Below, piece by piece: positions 51,081 through 59,724 of a stretch of 64,000 bases of DNA (positions within the stretch are counted from its first letter, which is position 1; the number at the start of each line of letters is the position of its first letter). Under the pieces are notes generated by a model that was not told the origin of the DNA, made no database searches, and saw nothing but the letters and a program-made list of their open reading frames with translations. The translations under genes and the position numbers were made by a program. Source of the DNA: JADJQU01 sp035490315 (lineage in GTDB: Bacteria; Planctomycetota; UBA1135; GCA-002686595); contig DATHET010000048.1 of the NCBI GenBank assembly GCA_035490315.1, positions 1 to 64,000 on the forward strand, given 5' to 3'.

Positions 51081-52852
51081 GCTTCCCCCGCGTAGGTCAT
51101 TTCCAGCAGATATTTCTGCATGTCCCAGGCTCCGGTCGGGCAGCGCTCGGCGCACAGGCCGCAGTGCAGACACACGTCCTCGTCCTTGACCATGACGCGC
51201 GTCGTCTTCAATTCACCGGAGACGTAGAGCGCCTGGGTCAGCTCGAGCGCCGGTGCGCGCAGCCGATGGCGCAGATCAGTTTCCTCGCCATTTTTCGTGA
51301 ACGTGATGCAGTCCATCGGGCAGATGTCGACGCAGGCGTCGCACTCGATGCACAGCTTGTCGCTGAACACGGTCTGCACGTCGCAGTTGAGACAGCGCTG
51401 AGCTTCGGCGAAAGCCAGCTTGTCGTCGAACCCGAGCTCGACCTCCATCTTGATGTCCTTGAGCACCACCTCTTTTTCGCGCAGCGGGACTTTCTTGCGC
51501 GCGTCGTTCGAGGGCGAGTTGTCGTAGCTCCACTCGTGGATGCCCATCTTCTGGCCGATCACGTCCACTGCGAGCTGCGGCCGGTGCGCGAGGTCCTCGC
51601 CGTGGCAGAGCTTGTCGATCGACACCGCGGCTTCGTGGCCGTGAGCGACGGCCCAGATGATGTTCTTCGGCCCGAAAGCCGCGTCGCCGCCGAAGAACAC
51701 GCGCGGATGCGTCGATTGCATCGTCTTCGTGTCGACCTTCGGCATGTCCCACTCGTCGAATTCGATGCCGATGTCGCGCTCGATCCAGGGGAAAGCGTTT
51801 TCCTGGCCGACCGCGACCAGGACGTCGTCGCACTCGAGCACGACGTCGGGCTCGCCGGTCGGGACCAGCTGCCGCTTGCCCTTCGCGTCCTTGACCGAGT
51901 GAACCTTTTCGAAGCGCACGCCGCGCAATTTGCCCGCGTCGTGCACGAATTCCTTGGGCACCATGTAGTTGAGGATCGGGATGCCTTCGTGCATCGCGTC
52001 CTCCTTCTCCCACGGCGAGGCCTTCATCTCCTCGAAGCCCGAGCGCACCACGACCGTGACCGATTCACCGCCGAGGCGGCGCGACGAACGGCAGCAATCC
52101 ATCGCCGTGTTGCCGCCGCCCAGGACGATGACGCGCTTGCCGATCTTCGTCGTGTGGCCGAAGGAAACGCTGGAAAGCCAGTCGATCCCGATGTGGATGT
52201 TCGCGCCGGCTTCCTGGCGGCCGGGCATCGGAAGCTCGCGTCCGCGCGGAGCTCCGCAGCCGACGAAAATCGCGTCGTAGGGCTCGGCGAGCAGGGCGCG
52301 CAGGCTCGCGATCTTCTGGCCGGCGCGCAGCTCGACGCCCAGGTTCATGACCAGGTCGACTTCCTCGTCGAGCACAGATTCCGGCAGGCGGAACTTCGGG
52401 ATCTGCGTGCGCATCATGCCGCCCGCGAAGGGATCGGCTTCGTAGATCACGACCTCGTAGCCCTGGGGCACCAGATCGCGAGCGACGGTCAAGGACGCGG
52501 GCCCGGCTCCGATGCAGGCGATGCGCTTCCCATTTTTCTTCTCCGGCACCTCGGGCAGGCGGTCGCTGATGTCGCCCTTGTAGTCGGCGGCGACACGCTT
52601 GAGCCTGCAGATCGCCACCGGCTCCTTCTCGACCCGCACGCGCCGGCAGGCCGGCTCGCAAGGCCGGTCGCAGGTCCGCCCGAGGATCCCCGGGAAGACG
52701 TTCGAGTGCCAGTTGAGCATGTACGCATCCGCGTAGCGCCCGGCGGCGATCATGCGGATGTACTCAGGGACAGGCGTGTGCGCGGGGCACGCCCACTGGC
52801 AGTCGACGACCCGGTGGAAGTACTCCGGGTTCCCGATATCGGTCGGATCCAA
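51068..52852 (-). CDS. GltD-like FAD oxidoreductase with C-terminal 4Fe-4S ferredoxin domain
   Basis: A 594-residue protein. An N-terminal Fe-S domain (VVDCQWACPAHTPVPEYIRM, then CDRPCEPACRR) is followed by FAD-binding RIACIGAGPASLTVARDL, NAD(P)-binding VIVLGGGNTAMDCCRSSRRL, and FFGGDAAFGPKNIIWAVAHG. The C-terminus has two 4Fe-4S motifs: CIECDACVDICPMDC and CLHCGLCAERCPTGA. It resembles glutamate synthase small subunits but no large subunit is present. It probably moves electrons between NAD(P)H and the KorAB ferredoxin site (inferred from the operon). The start is a TTG at 52852 with AGGAGG nine bases upstream; an ATG at 52921 is less likely. Confidence 0.9.
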   Translation of the reverse strand: MDPTDIGNPEYFHRVVDCQWACPAHTPVPEYIRMIAAGRYADAYMLNWHSNVFPGILGRTCDRPCEPACRRVRVEKEPVAICRLKRVAADYKGDISDRLPEVPEKKNGKRIACIGAGPASLTVARDLVPQGYEVVIYEADPFAGGMMRTQIPKFRLPESVLDEEVDLVMNLGVELRAGQKIASLRALLAEPYDAIFVGCGAPRGRELPMPGRQEAGANIHIGIDWLSSVSFGHTTKIGKRVIVLGGGNTAMDCCRSSRRLGGESVTVVVRSGFEEMKASPWEKEDAMHEGIPILNYMVPKEFVHDAGKLRGVRFEKVHSVKDAKGKRQLVPTGEPDVVLECDDVLVAVGQENAFPWIERDIGIEFDEWDMPKVDTKTMQSTHPRVFFGGDAAFGPKNIIWAVAHGHEAAVSIDKLCHGEDLAHRPQLAVDVIGQKMGIHEWSYDNSPSNDARKKVPLREKEVVLKDIKMEVELGFDDKLAFAEAQRCLNCDVQTVFSDKLCIECDACVDICPMDCITFTKNGEETDLRHRLRAPALELTQALYVSGELKTTRVMVKDEDVCLHCGLCAERCPTGAWDMQKYLLEMTYAGEACRS

Positions 52853-52861
52853 GGCCTTGGT

Positions 52862-52867
52862 CCTCCT
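52862..52867 (-). promoter_or_regulatory. AGGAGG ribosome binding site for a TTG start
   Basis: On the minus strand, perfect AGGAGG is spaced nine bases from the TTG at 52852. It decides the start of the GltD-like gene; the in-frame ATG upstream (52921) has no comparable site. Confidence 0.65.
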
Positions 52868-53057
52868 CAATGAACCGCGTGTCGCCGGAGGAGATCTCAC
52901 GGCGCACGAGGCGCCGCACATCTTAGCTTCCCGGGAGGCTCCGAGGAGGATTCCGGCCTGCTTCTCCCGCCCGCGGAGGGCTTGCCAGGAAAGCTTTTCG
53001 ACCGACTCCGCGCCGGAGCGTATCGTGTTCGACCCTGACCCCTGCCTTACGACGACC

Positions 53058-53291
53058 ATGCCCAGCTTCCGACTCGAACTCGACGCGCCCAACAACATCG
53101 TTCTCGTCATGGTGACGGAGGACGACGGCAGCGAGCACGATTACCAGTTCGACTTCGACCCGCGCTCGGGTCGCTACGAGTTCTCCGAGCGCGACCTGCT
53201 CGAGCGCGATTTCGGCGCGGAGTGGGTCGAGGAGATGGACGAGGCGGTTCGCAAGGCGATCTCGCGCGCCGTCGCCTCGCCCGGAAAGTGA
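53058..53291 (+). CDS. Small acidic protein, paralogue of the one at 5212
   Basis: A 77-residue acidic protein: MPSFRLELDAPNNIV, then SGRYEFSERDLLERDFGAE and a helical C-terminus. It shares the SGRY-x-F...D-x-LE-x-DFG-x-E core with the 78-residue protein at 5212-5448. No signal peptide. It is divergent from the oxidoreductase operon and 34 bp upstream of deoB on the same strand. The function is unknown. Confidence 0.75.
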   Translation: MPSFRLELDAPNNIVLVMVTEDDGSEHDYQFDFDPRSGRYEFSERDLLERDFGAEWVEEMDEAVRKAISRAVASPGK

Positions 53292-53325
53292 GCCCGGGTC
53301 GCGACACCAGCGGCTCGACCACGCC

Positions 53326-54501
53326 ATGCGCCGCGTATTCCTGATCGTTCTCGATTCGCTCGGCTGCGGAGCCATGCCCGATGCCGCGGACTTCGGCGAC
53401 AGCGGCGCGCACACCCTCGATCACCTCGTGCAGTCGGCGGGCGGATTGGACGCCCCGCGGCTCGTCGCGCTCGGCCTGGGCAACATCGAAGGCGTCGCGA
53501 GCTTGCCGCGCGCGAGCAAGCCCGCCGGAGCCTTCGGCCGCTGCGCGGAGCGCTCGCCCGGCAAGGACACTTCGACGGGTCACTGGGAGATGATGGGCCT
53601 GGTGCTCGAGAAGCAGTTCCCGGTCTTCCCCAACGGATTTCCCCCGGAGATCATCGATCCCTTCGTCGACCGCGGGATGCTGCCGGGAATCCTGTGCAAC
53701 CGGCCGGCTTCGGGCACAACCGTGATCGAGGAGCTCGGCGCGGAGCACATCGCGACCGGCAAGCCGATCGTCTACACCAGCGCCGATTCCGTGTTCCAGG
53801 TCGCCGCGCACGAGGTGCATTTCGGCCTCGAGCGCCTCTACGAAGTGTGCGAGATCGCGCGCAAGATCCTCAATCCCTACGGCGTCGGCCGCGTGATCGC
53901 ACGGCCCTTCGTCGGCGAGCCCGGTGCTTTCCAGCGCACCTACAATCGCCGCGATTATTCGCTGTTGCCGTTCCAGAAGACGGCTCTCGATCGTTTGAAA
54001 GCCGCGGGCCTTCCCGTGGTCGGCGTCGGCAAGATCAGCGACATCTTCGCGGGCCAGGGCCTGACGAAAGACGTCCACACCGAAGGCAATGTCGACGGCA
54101 TGCGCGCGACGATCGAGCTGGCGCGCACGCAGAAAAACGGCCTGATTTTCGTCAATCTGGTCGACTTCGACATGCTGTACGGTCATCGGCGCGACGCGCA
54201 GGGCTATCGCCGCGCGATCGAAGCCTTCGACCGCGACCTGGTCCAATTGGAAAGCGGATTGCGCGAGGACGATCTCGTGCTCCTGACCGCCGATCACGGC
54301 AACGATCCGACCTTTTCCGCGACGACCGATCACACGCGCGAATACGTGCCGATCCTGGCCTGCGGCAAGCGCGTGAAGGCCGGAGCAGCGCTCGGCACGC
54401 GCGCGAGCTTCGCCGACATCGGCGCGACCGTCGAAGAGGCGCTGGGCCTCGTCCCGCAGGGCCCGGGCAAGTCCTTCCTGTCCACGCTGCTCGCCCGATG
54501 A
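53326..54501 (+). CDS. deoB: Phosphopentomutase
   Basis: A 391-residue protein of standard length. It has IVLDSLGCGAMPDAADFGDS (metal Asp), GKDTSTGHWEMMG (phosphorylated Thr loop), GVGKISDIFAGQG and LTADHGNDPTFSATTDHTRE (metal-binding DHG and DH). It interconverts ribose or deoxyribose 1-phosphate and 5-phosphate in nucleoside catabolism. It is first in a four-gene operon with deoA, a nucleoside transporter and PNP; the stop overlaps the deoA start as ATGA. Confidence 0.96.
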   Translation: MRRVFLIVLDSLGCGAMPDAADFGDSGAHTLDHLVQSAGGLDAPRLVALGLGNIEGVASLPRASKPAGAFGRCAERSPGKDTSTGHWEMMGLVLEKQFPVFPNGFPPEIIDPFVDRGMLPGILCNRPASGTTVIEELGAEHIATGKPIVYTSADSVFQVAAHEVHFGLERLYEVCEIARKILNPYGVGRVIARPFVGEPGAFQRTYNRRDYSLLPFQKTALDRLKAAGLPVVGVGKISDIFAGQGLTKDVHTEGNVDGMRATIELARTQKNGLIFVNLVDFDMLYGHRRDAQGYRRAIEAFDRDLVQLESGLREDDLVLLTADHGNDPTFSATTDHTREYVPILACGKRVKAGAALGTRASFADIGATVEEALGLVPQGPGKSFLSTLLAR

Positions 54502-55805
54502 ACGTTCGCGAAGTCCTGCTGAAGAAGCGCGACGGCGGCGAGCTCGACGACGCCGAGATCGAAAATTTCATCGCCGGAGCCGTCGACGGCAGCATTCCCG
54601 ACTACCAGACGAGCGTCCTGCTGAGCTCGATCTTCCGCCACGGATTCACGGTGCGCGAGCTGGTCGCCTGGACGCGCGCGATGTTGAACAGCGGCACGCA
54701 GCTGCAGCTGGAACGGATCCAGAAACCGAAGATCGACAAGCATTCGACGGGCGGAGTCGGCGACAAGGTCTCGATCCCGCTCGCTCCCGCGGTGGCGGCC
54801 TGCGGCGTCGCGGTTCCGATGATCTCGGGCCGCGGGCTGGGTCACACCGGCGGGACGCTCGACAAGCTCGAGTCGATCCCCGGTTTTCGCACCCAGCTCG
54901 AGCCCGAGGAATTCGCCCGCGTCCTCGAGACCTGCGGCCTGGCGCTCGGCGGACAGACGCCGCAGATCGTGCCCGCGGACCGCAAGTTCTACGCGCTGCG
55001 CGACGCGACCGGCCTGGTCGAATCGATCCCGCTGATCGCGAGCTCGATCCTGGCCAAGAAGCTCGCCGAGGGTCTCGATGGGCTGGTGCTCGACGTCAAG
55101 TTCGGCTCGGGCGCCTTCCTGCCGCAGATGGATCGCGGCCGCGAGCTCGCGCGCACGATGAAGAGCCTGGCGAAAGCGATGAAGCTGCGCGCCAGCGTTT
55201 TCTTGACTTCGATGGACCAGCCGCTGGGCGAGAGCGCGGGGCACACACTGGAGATCGCCGAGTCGATCGCCTGCCTGCGCGGCGGCGGCCCCGCGGATCT
55301 GCGCGAGCTCGTCGAGGTTCAAGGCGCCGAAATGCTGCGCCTCGGCGGCGTCGCGCGCGACGAGGACGACGGGCGCGAGCGCATCCGCCAGGCCCTCGAT
55401 TCGGGCCGAGCCCTCGAGGTTTTCCGCCGCGTCGTCGAAGCCCAGGGCGGCGATGCGACGGTGATCGACGAGCCGGCGCGGCTGCCCGCAGCCTGGGACG
55501 TCTTCGTCGTCACCGCTGCGCGCGCCGGCTGGTTCTCCTACACCAACGTGCGCGAAGTGGGCAACGCGATCATCGAGCTCGGCGGCGGCCGCCAGCGCGT
55601 CGAGGACAGCGTCGATCCCAGCGTGGGCATCCGTTTCCCGTTCAAGGCTGGTGCGCAGGTCGAGCGCGGCCAGCCGCTCTTCGAAGTGCACCATCGGGCA
55701 AGCCACACCCTCGAGCCCGCGCTCACTTGCCTTGCTCGAGCCTTCGAGATCGCCGACGAGCGTCCGAACCTCGGCCCGTTGATCGCGGAACGAATGCAAG
55801 GATAG
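54498..55805 (+). CDS. deoA: Thymidine/pyrimidine-nucleoside phosphorylase
   Basis: A 435-residue protein. It carries KHSTGGVGDKVSIPLAPAVA, MISGRGLGHTGGTLDKLESI, the phosphate and nucleoside loop LYALRDATGLVES-like segment FYALRDATGLVESIPLIASS, and DVKFGSGAFLPQMDRGRELA, all hallmarks of the family. It splits thymidine or uridine to base and pentose-1-phosphate, feeding DeoB. The start at 54498 gives the normal N-terminus MNVREVLLKKRDGGELD. It is coupled to deoB by ATGA. Confidence 0.95.
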   Translation: MNVREVLLKKRDGGELDDAEIENFIAGAVDGSIPDYQTSVLLSSIFRHGFTVRELVAWTRAMLNSGTQLQLERIQKPKIDKHSTGGVGDKVSIPLAPAVAACGVAVPMISGRGLGHTGGTLDKLESIPGFRTQLEPEEFARVLETCGLALGGQTPQIVPADRKFYALRDATGLVESIPLIASSILAKKLAEGLDGLVLDVKFGSGAFLPQMDRGRELARTMKSLAKAMKLRASVFLTSMDQPLGESAGHTLEIAESIACLRGGGPADLRELVEVQGAEMLRLGGVARDEDDGRERIRQALDSGRALEVFRRVVEAQGGDATVIDEPARLPAAWDVFVVTAARAGWFSYTNVREVGNAIIELGGGRQRVEDSVDPSVGIRFPFKAGAQVERGQPLFEVHHRASHTLEPALTCLARAFEIADERPNLGPLIAERMQG

Positions 55806-55841
55806 TTGGCGCGCGGAGGTCGCGTTCGTAGGCTCAGCCGC

Positions 55842-57095
55842 GTGATCGCCGCACGCGCCCTGCTGGGAATCGCCTTCTTCATCGCGGTCGCGTGGCTCCT
55901 TTCTCCCAGAAAACTGGGACTGCAGTGGCGCGCAGTCGCCGGCGGATTGGTGCTGCAGGTCCTGCTGGCCGGATTGATCCTGAAGACCGCGGGCGGCCGT
56001 CAATTCTTCGAGAGCGCGGCGGAATTCATCCGCGGCCTGGTGTCGATGGCGGCGCCGGGAGCTCGCGCGGTGTTCGGCTCGCTCGCCGATCCCTCGGGAC
56101 CCGCGGGCTTCATTTTCGCCTTCGCCGGCTCCGGCCTGGTCGTGATCATCTTCGTCTCGGCCCTGTTCAGCGTGCTCTACCACCTCGGCCTGATGCAGGT
56201 CCTGGTCTGGCTGCTGGCAAAGGTCATGAGCAAGACCATGGGCCTTTCGGGCGGCGAGTCGATGGCCGCGGCCGCGAACATCTTCATGGGCCAGACCGAA
56301 GCGCCGCTGGTGATCCGGCCCTACGTCGCCGGCATGACCAACTCGGAGCTGAACGCCTTGATGACCGGCGGCTTCGCGACGATCGCGGGCTCGGTGATGG
56401 CGGTCTACATGGGAATCCTGGGACCGGAGATCGCGCCGCACCTGGTGACCGCGAGCGTCATGAGCGCGCCGGCCTCGTTCGTGATCGCGAAAACGATCCT
56501 GCCGGAGACGCAGGTCAGCGCGACGGCCGGCAAGGTCGAGCTCAAGATCGAGCGCAACGCCGGAAACCTGATCGAGGCCGCCGCGAACGGCACGAGCGAC
56601 GGACTGCGCCTGTGGCTCAACGTGATGGCGATGCTGATCGCCTTCATCGCGCTGGTCACCTTGATCAACTGGCCGCTGGGTTGGATCGGAGATCAAATCG
56701 GCATCGCTGGCTTGAGCCTCGCGCGCATCTTCTCGTGGATCTTCGCGCCGGTCGCGTGGCTGATGGGAGTCCAGGGCTGGCACGACTGCCAGTTGATGGG
56801 GGGCTTGCTCGGAACGCAGGTGTCCGTGAACGAATTCGTCGCGTACCAGGAGCTCGCGAAAGTCCTGCCCAGCAGCGGCCACGAAGTCGTGTTCGAGAAC
56901 GCGCGCTCGGCGAAGATGGCGGCCTATGCCCTGTGCGGGTTCGCGAATTTTTCCTCGATCGGAATCCAGCTCGGCGGAATCACCGCGCTCGCGCCCGAGC
57001 GCAAGTCGGACCTGTCGCGGCTCGCGCTCAAGGCGATGATCGGAGGCGCGATGGCCTGTTGGATGACGGCGACGATCGCGGGGTTGTTCCTGTGA
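55842..57095 (+). CDS. Concentrative nucleoside transporter (CNT/NupC family)
   Basis: A 417-residue membrane protein with ten or so hydrophobic segments. Family motifs include GGESMAAAANIFMGQTEAPL and IRPYVAGMTNSELNALMTGG in the middle and LLGTQVSVNEFVAYQELAKV and CGFANFSSIGIQLGGITALA near the end. It imports nucleosides with Na+ or H+. The GTG at 55842 was chosen as start; a TTG at 55806 would add 12 Arg-rich residues. It lies between deoA and PNP; its stop overlaps the PNP start as GTGA. Confidence 0.92.
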   Translation: MIAARALLGIAFFIAVAWLLSPRKLGLQWRAVAGGLVLQVLLAGLILKTAGGRQFFESAAEFIRGLVSMAAPGARAVFGSLADPSGPAGFIFAFAGSGLVVIIFVSALFSVLYHLGLMQVLVWLLAKVMSKTMGLSGGESMAAAANIFMGQTEAPLVIRPYVAGMTNSELNALMTGGFATIAGSVMAVYMGILGPEIAPHLVTASVMSAPASFVIAKTILPETQVSATAGKVELKIERNAGNLIEAAANGTSDGLRLWLNVMAMLIAFIALVTLINWPLGWIGDQIGIAGLSLARIFSWIFAPVAWLMGVQGWHDCQLMGGLLGTQVSVNEFVAYQELAKVLPSSGHEVVFENARSAKMAAYALCGFANFSSIGIQLGGITALAPERKSDLSRLALKAMIGGAMACWMTATIAGLFL

Positions 57096-57916
57096 GCTCC
57101 GCGGCATCGATCGAGGCGCGCGTCGAGGCACTCGCTGTCGCCATGGCCGCGAAGAGCCTCGAGAAATTCGAGCTGGCGATCGTCCTCGGCTCCGGACTCG
57201 GCGCTTTCGCGGCAGCCTTGAGCAATCCGCGCGCGATTCCCTACGACGAGCTCGAAGGCATGCCGACTTCCACGGTCATCGGACATGCGGGACGCTTCGT
57301 CCAGGGCGAAGTCTCAGGCGTCCGCGTCCTGGTCCAGCAGGGTCGCGCGCATCTCTACGAAGGCTGGGGCCCCCACGACGCGACGCGCGCCGTGCGCGCC
57401 TTCGCGAAGCTGGGTTGCCGCGGCCTGATCGTGACCAACGCAGCGGGCGGCCTGCGGCGCGAGTGGCAGCCGGGCACGCTCGTGTGCATCAGCGATCACC
57501 TCAACATGCAGGGCAGGAGCGCCGTGCTCGTCCGCGAGCGTTCGTCAGGCGCCATCTACAGCGAGGAATTCCGCGCGGCGCTGGAGCGCGGAGCTCGCGA
57601 GGCCGGCGTCGCGCTCGAGAGCGGCGTGTACTGCGGCCTGCTCGGACCGACGTACGAGACGCCGGCCGAGATCCGCATGGTGGCCAAGGCTGGCGCCGAT
57701 CTCGTCGGCATGAGCACCGTCGCCGAAGCCAGTGCCGCGTGCGCCGCGGGCATGCAGGTCGGCGGCATTTCTCTGGTGACCAACCACGCCGCGGGGATCA
57801 GCACCACCAAGCTGGACCATGCCGAGGTCCTCGCCGCCGGCGAAGCAGCCGCGGGCAAGATCACGAAACTCCTGCTCGCCTCGATCCCGCACCTCGCCGC
57901 AGTGGCGAAGCGCTGA
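57092..57916 (+). CDS. Purine nucleoside phosphorylase
   Basis: A 274-residue protein of the trimeric PNP type. It has LAIVLGSGLGAFAAAL, VIGHAGRFVQGEV, VQQGRAHLYEGW, VTNAAGGLRREWQPG, GLLGPTYETPAEIRM and SLVTNHAAGIS, which form the phosphate, sugar and base sites. It splits purine nucleosides to base and ribose-1-phosphate. The GTG start at 57092 overlaps the transporter stop. Last gene of the salvage operon; a 20-bp palindrome follows. Confidence 0.94.
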   Translation: MSSAASIEARVEALAVAMAAKSLEKFELAIVLGSGLGAFAAALSNPRAIPYDELEGMPTSTVIGHAGRFVQGEVSGVRVLVQQGRAHLYEGWGPHDATRAVRAFAKLGCRGLIVTNAAGGLRREWQPGTLVCISDHLNMQGRSAVLVRERSSGAIYSEEFRAALERGAREAGVALESGVYCGLLGPTYETPAEIRMVAKAGADLVGMSTVAEASAACAAGMQVGGISLVTNHAAGISTTKLDHAEVLAAGEAAAGKITKLLLASIPHLAAVAKR

Positions 57917-57931
57917 AGATCGGCGAGTTCC

Positions 57932-57951
57932 CTGAGCGAGCGCTCGCTCAG
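57932..57951. terminator. 20-bp perfect palindrome between convergent genes
   Basis: CTGAGCGAGCGCTCGCTCAG, perfect on both strands, begins 15 bp after the PNP stop and overlaps the stop of the convergent S41 gene (57948-57950). It could fold as a hairpin in both transcripts and act as a shared terminator. No U-tract. Confidence 0.55.
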
Positions 57952-59504
57952 CGCTTGCTCGGCCTGCGATCTTTCTTCGGCAGCTTGCGCAGGTGGGCGA
58001 GGGCTGCCTCGAGCACCGGATCCTTGACCGCGGTGAAACCTTCCGGCTTGGCCTTGATCTCGATCTTTGGCGCGAGGCCGACGCCCTCGATCGTTTTTCC
58101 ATCCGGGCCCATGTCGTTCCAGCGCGGCAGGTTCACTTTCACGCCGCCTTGGAGCTCGAGCCGCCGCGGGTTCGCGCTCGAGCCTCCGGTGCGATCGCCC
58201 ATCGTGGTCACCTGCGGGCAGACGCTGAACATCGCGGCCAGGGATTCGGCGGAGCTGAAGGTCTTCTGGCCCTGCAAGAGCACCACCGGCGCGGTGTAGC
58301 GCCACGGCCCGCGCGGCTCGACTTCGCGCTCGAGCACCGGGCCGAGCTGATCGTGCTTGGGACCGTTGCGGTACTGGTTCTTGGAGTACATGCGCTTCTT
58401 GTCGACGAAACGGCTGGCCGCCTCGCGCGCCAGGAGCTCGTCGCCGCCGCCGTTGAAGCGCAGGTCGACGATCAGCGCCGTCGTGTCCTTCAACTCCTCG
58501 AGGATCTCGTCGACGTACTTGCCGAGCTCCTTGTCGCCGAGGTTGTCGATGGCCAGGTAGCCGATGTCGTCGCTCGTGCGCGCCCATTGGCAGTCGTGCT
58601 TCGCCTCCTTCAAGTTCGGGAAGGTGTTCTGGAGGGCCTTGTAGCTGGCGTTGAGCGGCCGCGACCTCTGATACGACTGGAAGAACTCGTCGCCGCAGCT
58701 GACCCAAGCGTGCAAGTCGCGCAGCTCGCTGGTCAAGCCGTCGAGCGCGAGGGCGAGATCGATGTTCGTCGTCGCCTTGGCGGCTCGCGCGCGCCAGAAA
58801 TCGCCGGACTTCTTCCAGTCGACCTCGGGCAGCAGAGCGAACTTCGCGTACTCCTTGTCGAAGGCGTCCCAGACCGTGTCGAAGGCCGCCGCGGCCGCCG
58901 CGGGCTCCATCGGCACGCCCTTGGGCAGCGGGCGATTCTCGAAGGCTCCGACCAGCTCGACCCTGCCGCCTTCGACGACCAGGTAGCGGCGCGGGCCTTC
59001 GACCGTGTCGCAGTCGAGGACCAGCGAATCCTTCTTCGGGATCACCGGAAGATTGCCGGCCTGCCAGCCGCTCGAGATCTTCCAGGTGCACAGACGGCGC
59101 GCCCGACCGATCGCGTCCTCGGAGCCGTGACCGATCACGCTCTTCGCCGGGAAGAGCTCGGCGAGTCGCGCGGGATTGAAGCGCATCCAGATGCTCGAAA
59201 CGCTTTCGGGCTTCTCCTTCTCGCGCTTCAGCGTCCCAGGCTCCTGCGGCAGGACCACGGCCCAGACGACGTTCTTCTCGTGGACGCCGAAGACCACGAC
59301 CGACTTCGCCAGCGTGAGCTCGAAGTCGCCGGGCTCCTCGAAGTGGAACGAATCCAGCTCCCAGACGTCGTTCTTGGTGCAGGTCCACTCGCGCGTCGGC
59401 TGACCCTCGAAGAAATCGAGCGTCGCGGGATAGAGCTTCGCGAGGTCGGTGCTGGAGAGGGGCTGCGAAAATAGCGTGGCGAGCAGGATCAGCAGCGTGC
59501 GCAT
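57948..59504 (-). CDS. S41-family (C-terminal processing) peptidase-like secreted protein
   Basis: A 518-residue protein. A weak signal sequence (MRTLLILLATLFSQPLSS) precedes an N-terminal domain of about 200 residues. The S41 region has LIVDLRFNGGGDELLAREAA and VVLLQGQKTFSSAESLAAMF, where the Ser of SSAES is the likely nucleophile, then GGSSANPRRLELQGGVKVNL. No PDZ domain is obvious. It is probably an envelope peptidase or a binding relative. The start at 59504 places the signal at the N-terminus; the frame is open upstream to 59648. Confidence 0.87.
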   Translation of the reverse strand: MRTLLILLATLFSQPLSSTDLAKLYPATLDFFEGQPTREWTCTKNDVWELDSFHFEEPGDFELTLAKSVVVFGVHEKNVVWAVVLPQEPGTLKREKEKPESVSSIWMRFNPARLAELFPAKSVIGHGSEDAIGRARRLCTWKISSGWQAGNLPVIPKKDSLVLDCDTVEGPRRYLVVEGGRVELVGAFENRPLPKGVPMEPAAAAAAFDTVWDAFDKEYAKFALLPEVDWKKSGDFWRARAAKATTNIDLALALDGLTSELRDLHAWVSCGDEFFQSYQRSRPLNASYKALQNTFPNLKEAKHDCQWARTSDDIGYLAIDNLGDKELGKYVDEILEELKDTTALIVDLRFNGGGDELLAREAASRFVDKKRMYSKNQYRNGPKHDQLGPVLEREVEPRGPWRYTAPVVLLQGQKTFSSAESLAAMFSVCPQVTTMGDRTGGSSANPRRLELQGGVKVNLPRWNDMGPDGKTIEGVGLAPKIEIKAKPEGFTAVKDPVLEAALAHLRKLPKKDRRPSKR

Positions 59505-59650
59505 CGGAGATCTCCGGTTCTCGTCCGGGAGGGGCTGGCGGCGGGTTTCAGGATACCGCGCGGCGGCTGGCGGGAAACGCTGTGAGGCCAGGCCTGGTTC
59601 AGCTTGGAGAATCGGGCCGTGCCGGCTTGCCGCCCTCGCGGCACGCACGT

Positions 59651-59695
59651 CCAGAAAACGACCGCGCCCGCTCGCGTCGGTACGCGAACGGGCGC
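59651..59695 (-). terminator. Intrinsic terminator-like hairpin after the TlpA-like gene
   Basis: On the minus strand a stem of 13 positions (12 paired) with a 6-nt loop (59664-59676 with 59683-59695) is followed five bases later by TTTT. It lies about 30 bp after the stop of the TlpA-like gene. Confidence 0.65.
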
Positions 59696-59724
59696 GATGG
59701 AAGCCCTGGGGCCTGGGCCTCGAG

